Positions 21,058 to 31,667 of a DNA stretch of 64,000 nucleotides are shown here, in pieces. Source of the DNA: Cherax quadricarinatus (Eukaryota > Arthropoda > Malacostraca > Decapoda > Parastacidae). A program made the translations under genes and the position numbers. The notes under the pieces are model-generated. The model did not search any database and was not told the origin of the DNA. It saw only the letters and a list, made by a program, of their open reading frames with translations. The stretch spans positions 31,274,548 to 31,338,547 of the forward strand of contig NC_091340.1 in assembly GCF_038502225.1 (NCBI RefSeq). Reading direction: 5' to 3'. The number at the start of each line of letters is the position of its first letter. The stretch's first letter is position 1.

Positions 21058-21157
21058 NNNNNNNNNNNNNNNNNNNNNNNNNNNNNNNNNNNNNNNNNNN
21101 NNNNNNNNNNNNNNNNNNNNNNNNNNNNNNNNNNNNNNNNNNNNNNNNNNNNNNNNN
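21058..21157. other. Assembly gap (100 N)
   Basis: Exactly 100 unknown bases, a standard placeholder, so the true gap size is probably unknown. Any open frame reading through it is meaningless. Confidence 0.99.
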
Positions 21158-23167
21158 GATGTTCTGGAGAAGGGTACAGCCAGAGTGAAGTTGCTGCTTT
21201 CTGCCCGTCTTGTGGCATAAAAGCTTGTTTCACGCTGTCCTCGAAGTGGATCCAAGTGTGGTATTTTGACAATATTGGCCTTGTACATAACAGTAAGGCC
21301 ACCCACATCCCTCCTATGTTGAAGGCTCTGCTGAAATGACAGATCCATCCAGGATGGGTCCAGGCGAGAGATGAGACGTCTTGCTCTGTTCTCTACTCTG
21401 TCAAGCAGTCGCAGATGAGAGGGGGGACAGGCAAACCAAGAAAGTGGAGCATACTCAAGGTGTGAGCGTACTTGTGCCTCGTACAGGATCTTGCAACCCC
21501 TACTGTCAAGCAGATGCGAGATACGGCGAAGTGCTGTAAGCTTCCTGGCTGCCTTGTTTGCAAGATTTACAACATGGTTCTTCATGGTTAGTTTGGAGTC
21601 AAATTTCACCCCAAGGATATCAACTTCTTCTCCAGGTGCCAACATCGTCCCATTCATCCTTACTACTGCACCAGCATTACCATCATGGTGCCTAGAGACG
21701 ATCATCATTTGCGTTTTCTCAGGTGCAAATGTTACTTGCCATCTATTTCCCCAAGCTGATATAGCTCTCAGCTGGTGATTGATGTAGCTTAGAGCAGCTG
21801 GCATTTCTTCTCTTGGATAAGTGAATGTCAGTGTACAGTCGTCTGCATATGCATGTGATTCTGGGATGAGATGAAGAAGGTCGTTGAAGTAGACATTCCA
21901 TAACAGTGGACCCAGCACACTTCCTTGTGGAACGCTTGCCCCAATAGGATGCCTTGCTGATTCCGTTCCATTGAGGACTACACTTAGAGATCTACCATGA
22001 AGGTAATCACTGAGGAGACATAGCGTAGAGCCTGCAATTCCCAGTGCTTGAAGTTTTGCTAAGAGGCCCTGGTGCCACACCCGGTCGAAAGCGCCAGCAA
22101 TGTCCAGTGCTACCACACAGCTGACTTTGGATTCATCCAGTGACTGGTGCCACTTAGTGGAGAGGTTTAACAACAGATCAGCAGCAGATTAACCTTTCCT
22201 GAAGCCATATTGACGATCACAAAGTAGTGAGTGGTAGTCAAAAAAATCTGTCATTTGTCTTGAGATTATTGTCTCAAGGATCTTACCAGTGATTGACAGG
22301 AGTGACACTGGTCTGTAGTTGCTGATTTCTGCTCTGCTCTTCTTTTTGTGAACAGGGACTACATTTGCCTCTTTCCATGGAGAGGGCCATTTACACTGTA
22401 CTAGGCAGTGCTGAAAGATGCGAGTTAGAGGTGCTGCTAGCTGGTCTGCACATCTTCTCAACAATCTTGGGCTCAACTTGTCTGGGCCCACAGCCTTTTC
22501 TTGGTCAAGTGATTTAAGAAGGAAATGCACCTCCTCCTGCCTTATTGTCACCACTGACAGTTTTGACACAGTTCTTGCAGCTAGCCAAGGAGGGTCCCTT
22601 GCTGGATCAGGAACTTGCATTTTGGTAGCAAAGTGTTCAGCAAAGAGGTCCGCCTTCTCTTGACTACTAGTAGAGGTGGTCCCATCCTGTCGATTTAGAG
22701 GTGGAATAAGTTCATCAGGCAGATAACCTTGTCTGTCCTTGACCAGGGACCACCAGGTTTTGGAGCCTACCCTACCTGATGCTAACTTTCTTTTAGTGTC
22801 CACCTCCCATTTAGTAATGGCCCACTTTTGAACATCACCCATATGCCTACAGGCTTGCATGTGCAAGTTCCTGTTATAGGTGGTAGGATGTCTCTTATAC
22901 CTTCGCCATGCTTTGTACTTAGCAGTAGCAGCCTCTCTACAACGAAAGCCAAACCAAGGCTGATCTGTAGGCTTTGTCACATATTGCCGGTGAGGAATGT
23001 GTTCTTGTTGCAGATTAAGGATGTGTCCAGTGAAGGCTTTCACTTGGTTGTCAACATCCCCCTGGAGAAGAGCATTCCAGTCGGTGGTGGCGAGCTCAGA
23101 GCAAAGGGCTGGCCAATTACCTCTTTCCCATAGCCAGGTTGTGCGTGTGGACTCCTCACCTCGTTCT
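21158..23167 (-). pseudogene. LINE epsilon copy 1, truncated at both ends
   Basis: Nearly identical to 23825-25834, at a constant offset of 2667 bp with no indel over 2010 bp and only about eight substitutions noticed. It starts inside the endonuclease-to-RT linker (ESTRTTWLWERGNWP) directly against (CT)n and is lost in the gap at its 3' end. A G-to-T change makes a TAA at 22189-22191, where the other copy reads GYSAADLL. The reverse-transcriptase core including YADD is otherwise kept. It could be a young duplicate or a duplicated allele left by the assembly. Confidence 0.85.
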
Positions 23168-23491
23168 CTCTCTCTCTCTCCCACTCTCCCTCTCTCCCTC
23201 CCTCTCTCTCTCCCTCTCTCTCTCCCTCTCTCTCTCTCCCTCTCCCTCTCTCTCTCCTTCTCTCTCTCCCTCCTTCTCTCCCTCTTTCTCTCCCTCTCTC
23301 TCTCCCTCTCTCTCTCTCTCTCCCTCTCTCTCTCCCTCTCTCTCTCCCTCTCTCTCTCCCTCCTTCTCTCCCTCTCTCTCTCCCTCTCTCCCTCCTTCTC
23401 TCCCTCTCTCTCTCCCTCTCTCTCCCTCTCTCTCTCTCTCTCACTCTCCCTCTCCCTCTCTCTCTCCCTCTCTCTCCCCTCCCTTTCCTCT

Positions 23492-23494
<3 letters not shown>
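23168..23494. repeat. (CT)n-rich microsatellite
   Basis: CTCTCTCTCCCTC-type repeats between epsilon copy 1 and the T-run that is the poly(A) tail of epsilon copy 2. Low-complexity open frames here are not genes. Confidence 0.95.
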
Positions 23495-23547
<53 letters not shown>

Positions 23548-26500
23548 GGGTTTGACAAGGTTAAGGATCCCTAGCTTTATTGACAGCTATTTACAGGTTA
23601 AGGATTCCTAACTTTATTGGCAAGCTAAGAGCTGTTACCTACATCAGCTCATTTGAAAGCATTTTTGTTATGAGACATACAAGTAGGGAACAGGATGAAG
23701 TTGGAGCCATCTGTGGGCCAGCATTTTCATTTGATCAACTGACGTTATCTCGTTGACATCATTATGCTGTACGAATGTGTTCCATACTCGAGTCATCCTG
23801 GGTATGTATGATCTCAGATGGAGTGATGTTCTGGAGAAGGGTACAGCCAGAGTGAAGTTGCTGCTTTCTGCCCGTCTTGTGGCATAAAAGCTTGTTTCAC
23901 GCTGTCCTCGAAGTGGATCCAAGTGTGGTATTTTGACAATATTGGCCTTGTACATAACAGTAAGGCCACCCACATCCCTCCTATGTTGAAGGCTCTGCTG
24001 AAATGACAGATCTATCCAGGATGGGTCCAGGCGAGAGATGAGACGTCTTGCTCTGTTCTCTACTCTGTCAAGCAGTCGCAGATGAGAGGGGGGGCAGGCA
24101 AACCAAGAAAGTGGAGCATACTCAAGGTGTGAGCGTACTTGTGCCTCGTACAGGATCTTGCAACCCCTACTGTCAAGCAGATGCGAGATACGGCGAAGTG
24201 CTGTAAGCTTCCTGGCTGCCTTGTTTGCAAGATTTACAACATGGTTCTTCATGGTTAGTTTGGAGTCAAATTTCACCCCAAGGATATCAACTTCTTCTCC
24301 AGGTGCCAACATTGTCCCATTCATCCTTACTACTGCGCCAGCATTACCATCATGGTGCCTAGAGACGAACATCATTTGCGTTTTTTCAGGTGCAAATGTT
24401 ACTTGCCATCTATTTCCCCAAGCTGATATAGCTCTCAGCTGGTGATTGATGTAGCTTAGAGCAGCTGGCATTTCTTCTCTTGGATAAGTGAATGTCAGTG
24501 TACAGTCGTCTGCATATGCATGTGATTCTGGGATGAGATGAAGAAGGTCGTTGAAGTAGACATTCCATAACAGTGGACCCAGCACACTTCCTTGTGGAAC
24601 GCTTGCCCCAATAGGATGCCTTGCTGATTCCGTTCCATTGAGGACTACACTTAGAGATCTACCATGAAGGTAATCACTGAGGAGACATAGCGTAGAGCCT
24701 GCAATTCCCAGTGCTTGAAGTTTTGCTAAGAGGCCCTGGTGCCACACCCGGTCGAAAGCGCCAGCAATGTCCAGTGCTACCACACAGCTGACTTTGGATT
24801 CATCCAGTGACTGGTGCCACTTAGTGGAGAGGTTTAACAACAGATCAGCAGCAGAGTAACCTTTCCTGAAGCCATATTGACGATCACAAAGTAGTGAGTG
24901 GTAGTCAAAAAAATCTGTCATTTGTCTTGAGATTATTGTCTCAAGGATCTTACCAGTGATTGACAGGAGTGACACTGGTCTGTAGTTGCTGATTTCTGCT
25001 CTGCTCTTCTTTTTGTGAACAGGGACTACATTTGCCTCTTTCCATGGAGAGGGCCATTTACACTGTACTAGGCAGTGCTGAAAGATGCGAGTTAGAGGTG
25101 CTGCTAGCTGGTCTGCACATCTTCTCAACAATCTTGGGCTCAACTTGTCTGGGCCCACAGCCTTTTCTTGGTCAAGTGATTTAAGAAGGAAATGCACCTC
25201 CTCCTGCCTTATTGTCACCACTGACAGTTTTGACACAGTTCTTGCAGCTAGCCAAGGAGGGTCCCTTGCTGGATCAGGAACTTGCATTTTGGTAGCAAAG
25301 TGTTCAGCAAAGAGGTCCGCCTTCTCTTGACTACTAGTAGAGGTGGTCCCATCCTGTCGATTTAGAGGTGGAATAAGTTCATCAGGCAGATAACCTTGTC
25401 TGTCCTTGACCAGGGACCACCAGGTTTTGGAGCCTACCCTACCTGATGCTAACTTTCTTTTAGTGTCCACCTCCCATTTAGTAATGGCCCACTTTTGAAC
25501 ATCACCCATATGCCTACAGGCTTGCATGTGCAAGTTCCTGTTATAGGTGGTAGGATGTCTCTTATACCTTCGCCATGCTTTGTACTTAGCAGTAGCAGCC
25601 TCTCTACAACGAAAGCCAAACCAAGGCTGATCTGTAGGCTTTGTCACATATTGCCGGTGAGGAATGTGTTCTTGTTGCAGATTAAGGATGTGTCCAGTGA
25701 AGGCTTTCACTTGGTTGTCAACATCCCCCTGGAGAAGAGCATTCCAGTCGGTGGTGGCGAGCTCAGAGCAAAGGGCTGGCCAATTACCTCTTTCCCATAG
25801 CCAGGTTGTGCGTGTGGACTCCTCACCTCGTTCTGTTGGGATCTTAAGTGTGGTAAAAACAGCCTTGTGGTCAGACGATCCAACGTAGCCGAGGGGTTGA
25901 CAAGTGACTATGCCTTCTGCCAGATCACTCACTACTGGGTCAAGGGAGGAGCCAGAGATATGAGTAGGGAAATCAACAAAGTTTCTCATGTCAAACACTG
26001 CAAGAAGGTCATCAAAGTCCCTCTGTATAAGGTGCTGGTTGAGGTCACCAACAATTATAATATGTTGACAGTTGTGTTGTAGCAGAAGGGAGTCAATATT
26101 TTCCATTAGGAAGTTGATAGGGTCTGCATGTTGCCACTGAGGTCTGTACATTGCACATGCTAGTACAGAGGTACTAGTGTTTATACAGAGCTTGAAGAAC
26201 ATCATTTCAAGATGTGTAGGGGTGGCAACATCTATGTGCTGGGCATGAACACTTTTAGAGAAGCACACAGCAACACCACCTCCTTGCCCTTGCCTGTCTC
26301 TTCTCATCCATGAGGTGTAGCCAGCAATTCTTGCAAAATTTTCTGGAGTCCTGTCATCCAAAAATGTTTCAACAACAGCTATCATGTCGGGACGTCGAGT
26401 GTTCACAAAGCTATGTGTGAGCTCTCCAACATTAGTAATGAAACCTCTAATGTTGGCCGACAGGATGCTGATAGACTGGCTCCTCATGATGAAGTGGTCA

Positions 26501-26605
26501 GCTTGAGGTGGTGGGTGTGTAGGGAATGTAAGGTGCCTGCCCTTGAGAGAGGTAGGGTACTGAGGCAGCTGCAGGGATGTAGGTCTGTGGTCTTGTATAA
26601 GGCCC
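23495..26605 (-). mobile_element. LINE epsilon copy 2, poly(A)-tailed, intact ORF
   Basis: A minus-strand LINE ending in a 48-base T run (the poly(A) tail, 23495-23542), with about 125 bp of 3' untranslated sequence and a single intact endonuclease/reverse-transcriptase ORF. About 120 bp lie upstream of the ORF before (CT)n begins. (CT)n flanks both sides, so the element sits in a CT microsatellite. The poly(A) tail and protein style suggest the jockey/I side of the LINE tree. A separate ORF1 was not found, so either it is missing through 5' truncation or the family lacks it. Confidence 0.85.
23668..26487 (-). CDS. Endonuclease-reverse transcriptase of LINE epsilon (939 aa)
   Basis: Predicted to nick genomic DNA and copy element RNA into the nick. 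I start at the ATG whose complement is 26485-26487 (MRSQSISILSANIRG), because upstream codons are only Arg/Glu microsatellite. The APE-type endonuclease spans about residues 1-230: SANIRG, AVVETFLDD, GGGVAVCFS, VGDLNQHLI, SSDHKAVF. The reverse transcriptase spans about 415-720: KAVGPDKLSPRLL, HKKKSRAEISNYRPVSLLS, QYGFRKGYSAADLL, ALDIAGAFDRVWHQ, ASVPQGSVLGPLLWNVYFND, and catalytic YADD at 658-661 (24516-24505). The C-terminal region contains RSHLEYAPLSWFACPP. No stop or frameshift is present, so it may be active. No RNase H domain was recognised. Confidence 0.88.
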   Translation of the reverse strand: MRSQSISILSANIRGFITNVGELTHSFVNTRRPDMIAVVETFLDDRTPENFARIAGYTSWMRRDRQGQGGGVAVCFSKSVHAQHIDVATPTHLEMMFFKLCINTSTSVLACAMYRPQWQHADPINFLMENIDSLLLQHNCQHIIIVGDLNQHLIQRDFDDLLAVFDMRNFVDFPTHISGSSLDPVVSDLAEGIVTCQPLGYVGSSDHKAVFTTLKIPTERGEESTRTTWLWERGNWPALCSELATTDWNALLQGDVDNQVKAFTGHILNLQQEHIPHRQYVTKPTDQPWFGFRCREAATAKYKAWRRYKRHPTTYNRNLHMQACRHMGDVQKWAITKWEVDTKRKLASGRVGSKTWWSLVKDRQGYLPDELIPPLNRQDGTTSTSSQEKADLFAEHFATKMQVPDPARDPPWLAARTVSKLSVVTIRQEEVHFLLKSLDQEKAVGPDKLSPRLLRRCADQLAAPLTRIFQHCLVQCKWPSPWKEANVVPVHKKKSRAEISNYRPVSLLSITGKILETIISRQMTDFFDYHSLLCDRQYGFRKGYSAADLLLNLSTKWHQSLDESKVSCVVALDIAGAFDRVWHQGLLAKLQALGIAGSTLCLLSDYLHGRSLSVVLNGTESARHPIGASVPQGSVLGPLLWNVYFNDLLHLIPESHAYADDCTLTFTYPREEMPAALSYINHQLRAISAWGNRWQVTFAPEKTQMMFVSRHHDGNAGAVVRMNGTMLAPGEEVDILGVKFDSKLTMKNHVVNLANKAARKLTALRRISHLLDSRGCKILYEAQVRSHLEYAPLSWFACPPSHLRLLDRVENRARRLISRLDPSWIDLSFQQSLQHRRDVGGLTVMYKANIVKIPHLDPLRGQRETSFYATRRAESSNFTLAVPFSRTSLHLRSYIPRMTRVWNTFVQHNDVNEITSVDQMKMLAHRWLQLHPVPYLYVS

Positions 26606-27285
26606 AATCCCACTCTCCCTCTCTCTCTCCCTCTCTCTCTCCCTCGCTCTCTCCCTCTCTCTCCCTCTCTCTCCCTCTCTCTCCCTCTCTCTCTCCCCCT
26701 CTCCCTCTCTCCTCTCCCTCTCTCTCTCCCTCTCTCTCTCCCTCTCTCTCTCCCCCTCTCTCTCCCCCTCCCTCTCTCTCTCCCTCTCTCTCTCCCTCTC
26801 TCTCTCCCTCTCTCTCCCTCTCTCTCTCCCTCTCTCTCCCTCTCTCTCTCCCTCTCTCTCTCCCTCTCTCTCTCCCTCTCTCTCTCCCTCTCTCTCTTCC
26901 TCTCTCTCTCCCTCTCTCTCTCCCTCTCTCCCTCACTCCCATAACCCAATCTCTCACCCTCCTCTCTCTCTATAGGCTCCTCTCTCCATCTCTCCATTTC
27001 TCTCTCTCATAGCCTTTTCCCTCGCCCTCCTTTCTCCCTCTCTCTCTCTTTCTCTCCCTCTCCCTCTCCCTCTCTTTCTCCCTCTCTCTACCCTTTCTCT
27101 CCCCCCTCACATTTCTCTCTCTCCCCCTTGGTCTTATCCCTCACCCCCATACTCTCTCCTCTCTCTCCCTCTTTCTACCCTTTCTCTCTCCTCTCTCTCC
27201 CTCTTTCTACCCTTTCTCTCTCCTCTCTCTCTACCCTCTCTCCCCCCCACACCCCCTCCCTCCTCTAGCCTTCTGTCTGCGGTAA

Positions 27286-27288
<3 letters not shown>
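26606..27288. repeat. (CT)n-rich region
   Basis: Regular CTCTCTCTCCCT repeats to about 26937, then more broken CT-rich sequence to 27265 and about 20 bp of mixed sequence. Open frames across it are low complexity. Confidence 0.93.

Positions 27289-27327
<39 letters not shown>
27289..27327. repeat. 39-base A run directly before LINE beta-A
   Basis: An uninterrupted A run ending one base before the ORF1 ATG. Copy beta-C also has an A-rich stretch (GAAAAAAAAAAGA) just before its ATG, so an A-rich leader may belong to the family. It could instead be the tail of another, lost element. Confidence 0.8.
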
Positions 27328-27328
<1 letters not shown>

Positions 27329-27330
<2 letters not shown>

Positions 27331-28513
27331 GGGTGGCCTTAGAGGACGGAAAACCAGAGATCTGGTAGACGAACCAGGGAGGAAAGACTGGGAGTTAGAG
27401 CTCCAAAAAAGGGAGGAAGAGTGGGGAAGGAAGATAGTAGAGCTTGGTAAGAAAATGGAGGAGCGGATAGCTGAAGAGTGCAGGAAGTGGGAAGTACAGG
27501 TCTTAGCAGCAGAAGCTAGGATACAGTGCTTAGAAGAGAAACTGCAAAGCCTGAAACAGATTAGAGAGACAAATGACAATTCAGATGTGACATCAGGAAA
27601 TTCAAAGTCAGGCGCAGACAAGGGGATGGTAAGCAACAACGGAGACATGCCGTACACGAAGGCCCTATCAGACCCACGTGGGGCCAGGGAAAAGACGATG
27701 AGCACACTGAGATCAAACGACAGGTCTGAAGACAATGATGGAAATTCAAAGTCAGGCGCAGACAAGGGGATGGTAAGCAACAACGGAGACATGCCGTACA
27801 CGAAGGCCCTATCAGACCCACGTGGGGCCAGGGAAAAGACGATGAGCACACTAAGATCAAGCGACAGGTCCGAAGACAATGAAGGTTTGTTATATGCAGA
27901 GATTCTAACAGCCAACTGCAGTAGCAAGGGACAGCTGGCCAGGAAAGACAGTCCACTGAGAATAGAAGTTTCAGATATGACAGGGACTGAAGGCAAGAAC
28001 ATGTCAATGGAAGGAAATAAAATGCCTCAGAGGAAGCAGATGGAGACTCAGTGGGAGGAGGAAAGGGCGAGGTCAGTTTTTGTGTACGGGCTCCAAGAAG
28101 CCAAGGGGGCCAACTTTGAAGAAATAAAACAGGAGGAGAAAAAAATGATTGAAGGCATCATGAAAACAATAGGGGAGGGCAATATGACCCAGGTGACAAA
28201 TTTTCAGAGAATTGGGTGGTTTGCGAGTGGAAGGATACGGCCTGTCAGAGTAACTTTCAAGGAAGAATCAGTTCGAATCAGGATTCTGCAAGAGAAAGCA
28301 AGACTGAGGGACAAAGAGGGGTACCAGAGAGTATACCTCGACCGCGACAGAACACAAGAAGAAAGGACTACACTGAAAGAGAGGGTACAGAGACGCAAGG
28401 AGGAACGAGAAGCAATGAAAATGAGCAGGACCCAGACACAGGAGGAAGGGCAAACACACCCCACAGAATCTCCCACCAAAAGACCCCACCCGCGACATTC
28501 CCAACGCAACTGA
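27329..28513 (+). CDS. LINE beta-A ORF1 protein (394 aa)
   Basis: Probably an RNA-binding chaperone that packages the element RNA. Residues about 15-80 are rich in Glu, Lys and Arg with heptad spacing (for example EEEWGRKIVELGKKMEERI), a likely coiled coil for multimers. Residues about 90-186 are two in-frame copies of a 48-residue block (GNSKSGADKGMVSNNGDMPY...). Residues about 245-365 look like an RNA-binding fold plus C-terminal domain: SVFVYGLQEA, QRIGWF, RPVRVTFKEES, RILQEKARLR, YLDRDRTQEER. The similarity to L1-type ORF1 proteins is inferred from layout. No zinc knuckle is seen. The ATG follows the A run directly. The frame is intact. Confidence 0.82.
27596..27883 (+). repeat. 144-bp in-frame tandem duplication in ORF1
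   Basis: 27596-27739 and 27740-27883 are near-identical copies, 48 codons each, so the frame is kept. The corresponding part of beta-B ORF1 has one copy. Confidence 0.9.
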
Positions 28514-28698
28514 GCAACCTATACTACAACCCACTCACTGTTCCCTCTGCCACCAACCCCCATATCACAAACCTCACCCCAACAGCTGTCCCTTATGGGC
28601 ATTCTGACCCCACCCCCATCAACACATACCCCACCTACACCACAGCCCCATATAGGCCCCCACCAAGGCTCTCGCTCCCCCAACCCCAATATACTTGC

Positions 28699-31590
28699 AT
28701 GACCACAATGATAGAAAAGAAACTAAAGGTTTGGTACACAAACGCGGATGGAATAACGAATAAACATGAGGAGTGGAATGAAAGAATCAGTGAAAAATCC
28801 CCAGACATCATAGCAGTCACAGAAACAAAACTCGCTGAGACAATAACAGACACAATCTTCCCAACAGGATATCAGATCCTGAGGAAAGATAGAAGGAGTA
28901 GAGGGGGAGGAGGGGTTGCACTGCTCATAAAACACCAATGGGGATTTGAGGAAATGGAAGGCATGGACATGATTGGAGAAAGAGACTACATTGTAGGTAC
29001 AATTCAGTCCGGAGAACATAAAGTAGTCATTGGAGTGATGTATAACCCACCACAGAACTGCAGGAGGCCAAGAGAGGAGTACGAAGAAAACAACAGGGTG
29101 ATGGTGGACACACTGGCTGAGGTGGCAAGAAGAGCTCACTCGAGCAGAGCAAAGTTACTGGTAATGGGCGATTTCAACCACAGGGAGATCGACTGGGAAA
29201 ACCTGGAGCCACATGGGGGTCCCGAAACATGGAGAGCCAAGATGATGGATGTGGTACTTGAAAACCTCATGCATCAACATGTCAGGGACACAACCAGAGA
29301 GAGAGGGGAGGATGAGCCAGCAAGACTGGATCTTGTGTTCACCCTGAGCAGTTCAGACATCGAGGACATCACTTACGAGAGGCCCCTTGGAGCTAGCGAT
29401 CATGTGGTTCTGAGTTTTGACTATATAGTAGAGTTACAAGTGGAGAAGGTAACAGGAACTGAAGGGGACAGGCCAAACTATAAAAGGGGGGACTACACAG
29501 GTATGAGAAACTTCCTGCAGGAGGTTCAGTGGGACAGAGAAATGGTAGGAAAATCAGTAAACGAGATGATGGAATATGTGGCAACAAAGTGCAAGGAGGC
29601 AGAGGAAAGTTTTGTTCCCAAGGGAAACAGAAATAATAGGAAGACCAAAACGAGTCCTTGGTTTACCCGAAGGTGTAGGGAGGCAAAAACTAAGTGCAAC
29701 AGAGAATGGAAAAGGTACAGGAGGCATAGGACCCAGGAAAACAAGGAGATTAGTAGAAGAGCCAGAAACGAGTATGCGCAGATAAGGAGGGAGGCCCAGC
29801 GACAGTATGAAAACGACATAGCATCGAAAGTCAAATCTGACCCGAAACTGCTGTATAGCCACATTAGGAGGAAGACAACAGTCAAGGACCAGGTGATAAG
29901 GCTGAGGAAAGAAGGTGGAGAACTCACAAGAAACGATCAAGAGGTATGTGAGGAGCTCAACACGAGATTTAAGGAAGTATTTACAGTAGAGACAGGAAGG
30001 ACTCTGGGGGGACAGACCAGATGGGGACACCAACAAGGAATACACCAACAAGTGTTGGACGACATACATACAGATGAGGAGGAGGTGAAGAAACTGCTAA
30101 GGGACATCGATACCTCAAAGGCAATGGGACCGGACAACATCTCTCCATGGGTCCTTAGAGAGGGAGCAGATATGTTGTGCGTACCACTTACCACAATCTT
30201 CAACACATCCCTGGAAACTGGGCAACTACCTGAGGTATGGAAGACGGCAAATGTAGTTCCCATTTTCAAAAAAGGAGACAGAAAAGAGGCACTAAACTAT
30301 AGACCTGTGTCATTGACGTGTATAGTATGCAAAATTATGGAGAAGATTATCAGGAGGAGAGTGGTGGAGCACCTGGAACGGAACAGGAGTATAAATGCCA
30401 ACCAGCACGGATTCACGGAAGGCAAATCCTGTGTCACAAACCTTCTGGAGTTTTATGATAAAATAACAGAAGTAAGACAAGAGAGAGAGGGGTGGGTTGA
30501 TTGCATCTTCTTGGACTGCAAGAAGGCCTTTGACACAGTTCCTCACAAGAGATTAGTGCAGAAGCTAGAGCATCAGGCGCATATAACAGGAAGGGCACTG
30601 CAATGGATCAGAGAATACCTGACAGGGAGGCAACAACGAGTCATGGTACGTAATGATGTATCACAGTGGGCACCTGTGACGAGCGGGGTCCCACAGGGGT
30701 CGGTCCTAGGACCAGTGCTATTTTTGGTATATGTGAACGACATGACGGAAGGGTTAGACTCAGAAGTGTCCCTGTTTGCAGATGATGTGAAGTTAATGAG
30801 GAGAATTAAATCTGATGAGGACCAGGCAGGACTTCAAAGAGACCTGGACAGACTGGACACCTGGTCCAGCAAATGGCTTCTCGAATTTAATCCTGCCAAA
30901 TGCAAAGTCATGAAGATAGGGGAAGGGCACAGAAGACCACAGACAGAGTATAGGCTAGGTGGCCAAAGACTGCAAACCTCACTCAAGGAGAAAGATCTTG
31001 GGGTGAGTATAACACCGAGCATGTCTCCGGAAGCACACATCAATCAGATAACTGCTGCAGCATATGGGCGCCTGGCAAACCTGAGAACAGCATTCCGACA
31101 CCTTAGTAAGGAATCATTCAAGACACTGTACACCGTGTATGTCAGGCCCATACTGGAGTATGCAGCACCTGTTTGGAACCCGCACTTGATAAAGCACGTC
31201 AAGAAACTAGAGAAAGTACAAAGGTTTGCAACAAGGTTAGTTCCAGAGCTAAGGGGAATGTCCTATGAAGAAAGATTAAGGGAAATCGGCCTGACGACAC
31301 TGGAGGACAGGAGGGTCAGGGGAGACATGATAACGACATATAAAATACTGCGTGGAATAGACAAGGTGGACAAGGACAGGATGTTCCAGGGAGGGGACAC
31401 AGAAACAAGAGGCCACAATTGGAAGTTGAAGACACAAATGAGTCAGAGAGATAGTAGGAAGTATTTCTTCAGTCATAGAGTTGTAAGGCAGTGGAATAGC
31501 CTAGAAAATGACGTAGTGGAGGCAGGAACCATACACAGTTTTAAGACGAGGTTTGATAAAGCTCATGGAGCGGGGAGAGAGAGGGTCTAG
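28699..31590 (+). CDS. LINE beta-A ORF2, endonuclease-reverse transcriptase (963 aa)
   Basis: The enzyme expected to cut the target and reverse-transcribe the element. The frame is open from 28216 and overlaps ORF1, but the first ATG after the ORF1 stop is at 28699 (MTTMIEKKLKVWYTNADG), just before the first endonuclease motif, so I start there. Between ORF1 and this ATG the frame is proline/threonine-rich and could be part of a fusion made by frameshifting. The endonuclease has VTETKL, GGGGVALLIK, GDFNHREIDW (Asp158) and GASDHVV (Asp234-His235). The reverse transcriptase has KAMGPDNISPWVL, FKKGDRKEALNYRPVSLT, QHGFTEGKSC, LDCKKAFDTVPH, SGVPQGSVLGPVLFLVYVND and FADD at 693-696. The C terminus has YVRPILEYAAPVWNPHL and KYFFSHRVVRQWNSL. 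All motifs are intact with no stops, so activity is plausible. Confidence 0.9.
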   Translation: MTTMIEKKLKVWYTNADGITNKHEEWNERISEKSPDIIAVTETKLAETITDTIFPTGYQILRKDRRSRGGGGVALLIKHQWGFEEMEGMDMIGERDYIVGTIQSGEHKVVIGVMYNPPQNCRRPREEYEENNRVMVDTLAEVARRAHSSRAKLLVMGDFNHREIDWENLEPHGGPETWRAKMMDVVLENLMHQHVRDTTRERGEDEPARLDLVFTLSSSDIEDITYERPLGASDHVVLSFDYIVELQVEKVTGTEGDRPNYKRGDYTGMRNFLQEVQWDREMVGKSVNEMMEYVATKCKEAEESFVPKGNRNNRKTKTSPWFTRRCREAKTKCNREWKRYRRHRTQENKEISRRARNEYAQIRREAQRQYENDIASKVKSDPKLLYSHIRRKTTVKDQVIRLRKEGGELTRNDQEVCEELNTRFKEVFTVETGRTLGGQTRWGHQQGIHQQVLDDIHTDEEEVKKLLRDIDTSKAMGPDNISPWVLREGADMLCVPLTTIFNTSLETGQLPEVWKTANVVPIFKKGDRKEALNYRPVSLTCIVCKIMEKIIRRRVVEHLERNRSINANQHGFTEGKSCVTNLLEFYDKITEVRQEREGWVDCIFLDCKKAFDTVPHKRLVQKLEHQAHITGRALQWIREYLTGRQQRVMVRNDVSQWAPVTSGVPQGSVLGPVLFLVYVNDMTEGLDSEVSLFADDVKLMRRIKSDEDQAGLQRDLDRLDTWSSKWLLEFNPAKCKVMKIGEGHRRPQTEYRLGGQRLQTSLKEKDLGVSITPSMSPEAHINQITAAAYGRLANLRTAFRHLSKESFKTLYTVYVRPILEYAAPVWNPHLIKHVKKLEKVQRFATRLVPELRGMSYEERLREIGLTTLEDRRVRGDMITTYKILRGIDKVDKDRMFQGGDTETRGHNWKLKTQMSQRDSRKYFFSHRVVRQWNSLENDVVEAGTIHSFKTRFDKAHGAGRERV

Positions 31591-31667
31591 TAGCAACCGG
31601 TGAAGAGGCGGGGCCAGGAGCTAGGACTCGACCCCTGCAACCACAAATAGGTGAGTACAAATAGGTG

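Noticed and set aside
20875..22173. Minus-strand open frame continuing through the N gap
   Set aside because: The part after the gap is a run of unknown residues followed by unrelated sequence. Only the portion from 21158 belongs to LINE epsilon.
22997..23611. Plus-strand open frame of about 200 codons rich in Ser and Leu
   Set aside because: It crosses the antisense of the epsilon ORF, the (CT)n microsatellite and the T run. A chance frame.
26488..26997. Arg/Glu-rich N-terminal extension of the epsilon protein
   Set aside because: It is the antisense (GA)n microsatellite running in frame. The ATG at 26487 starts directly before the first endonuclease motif.
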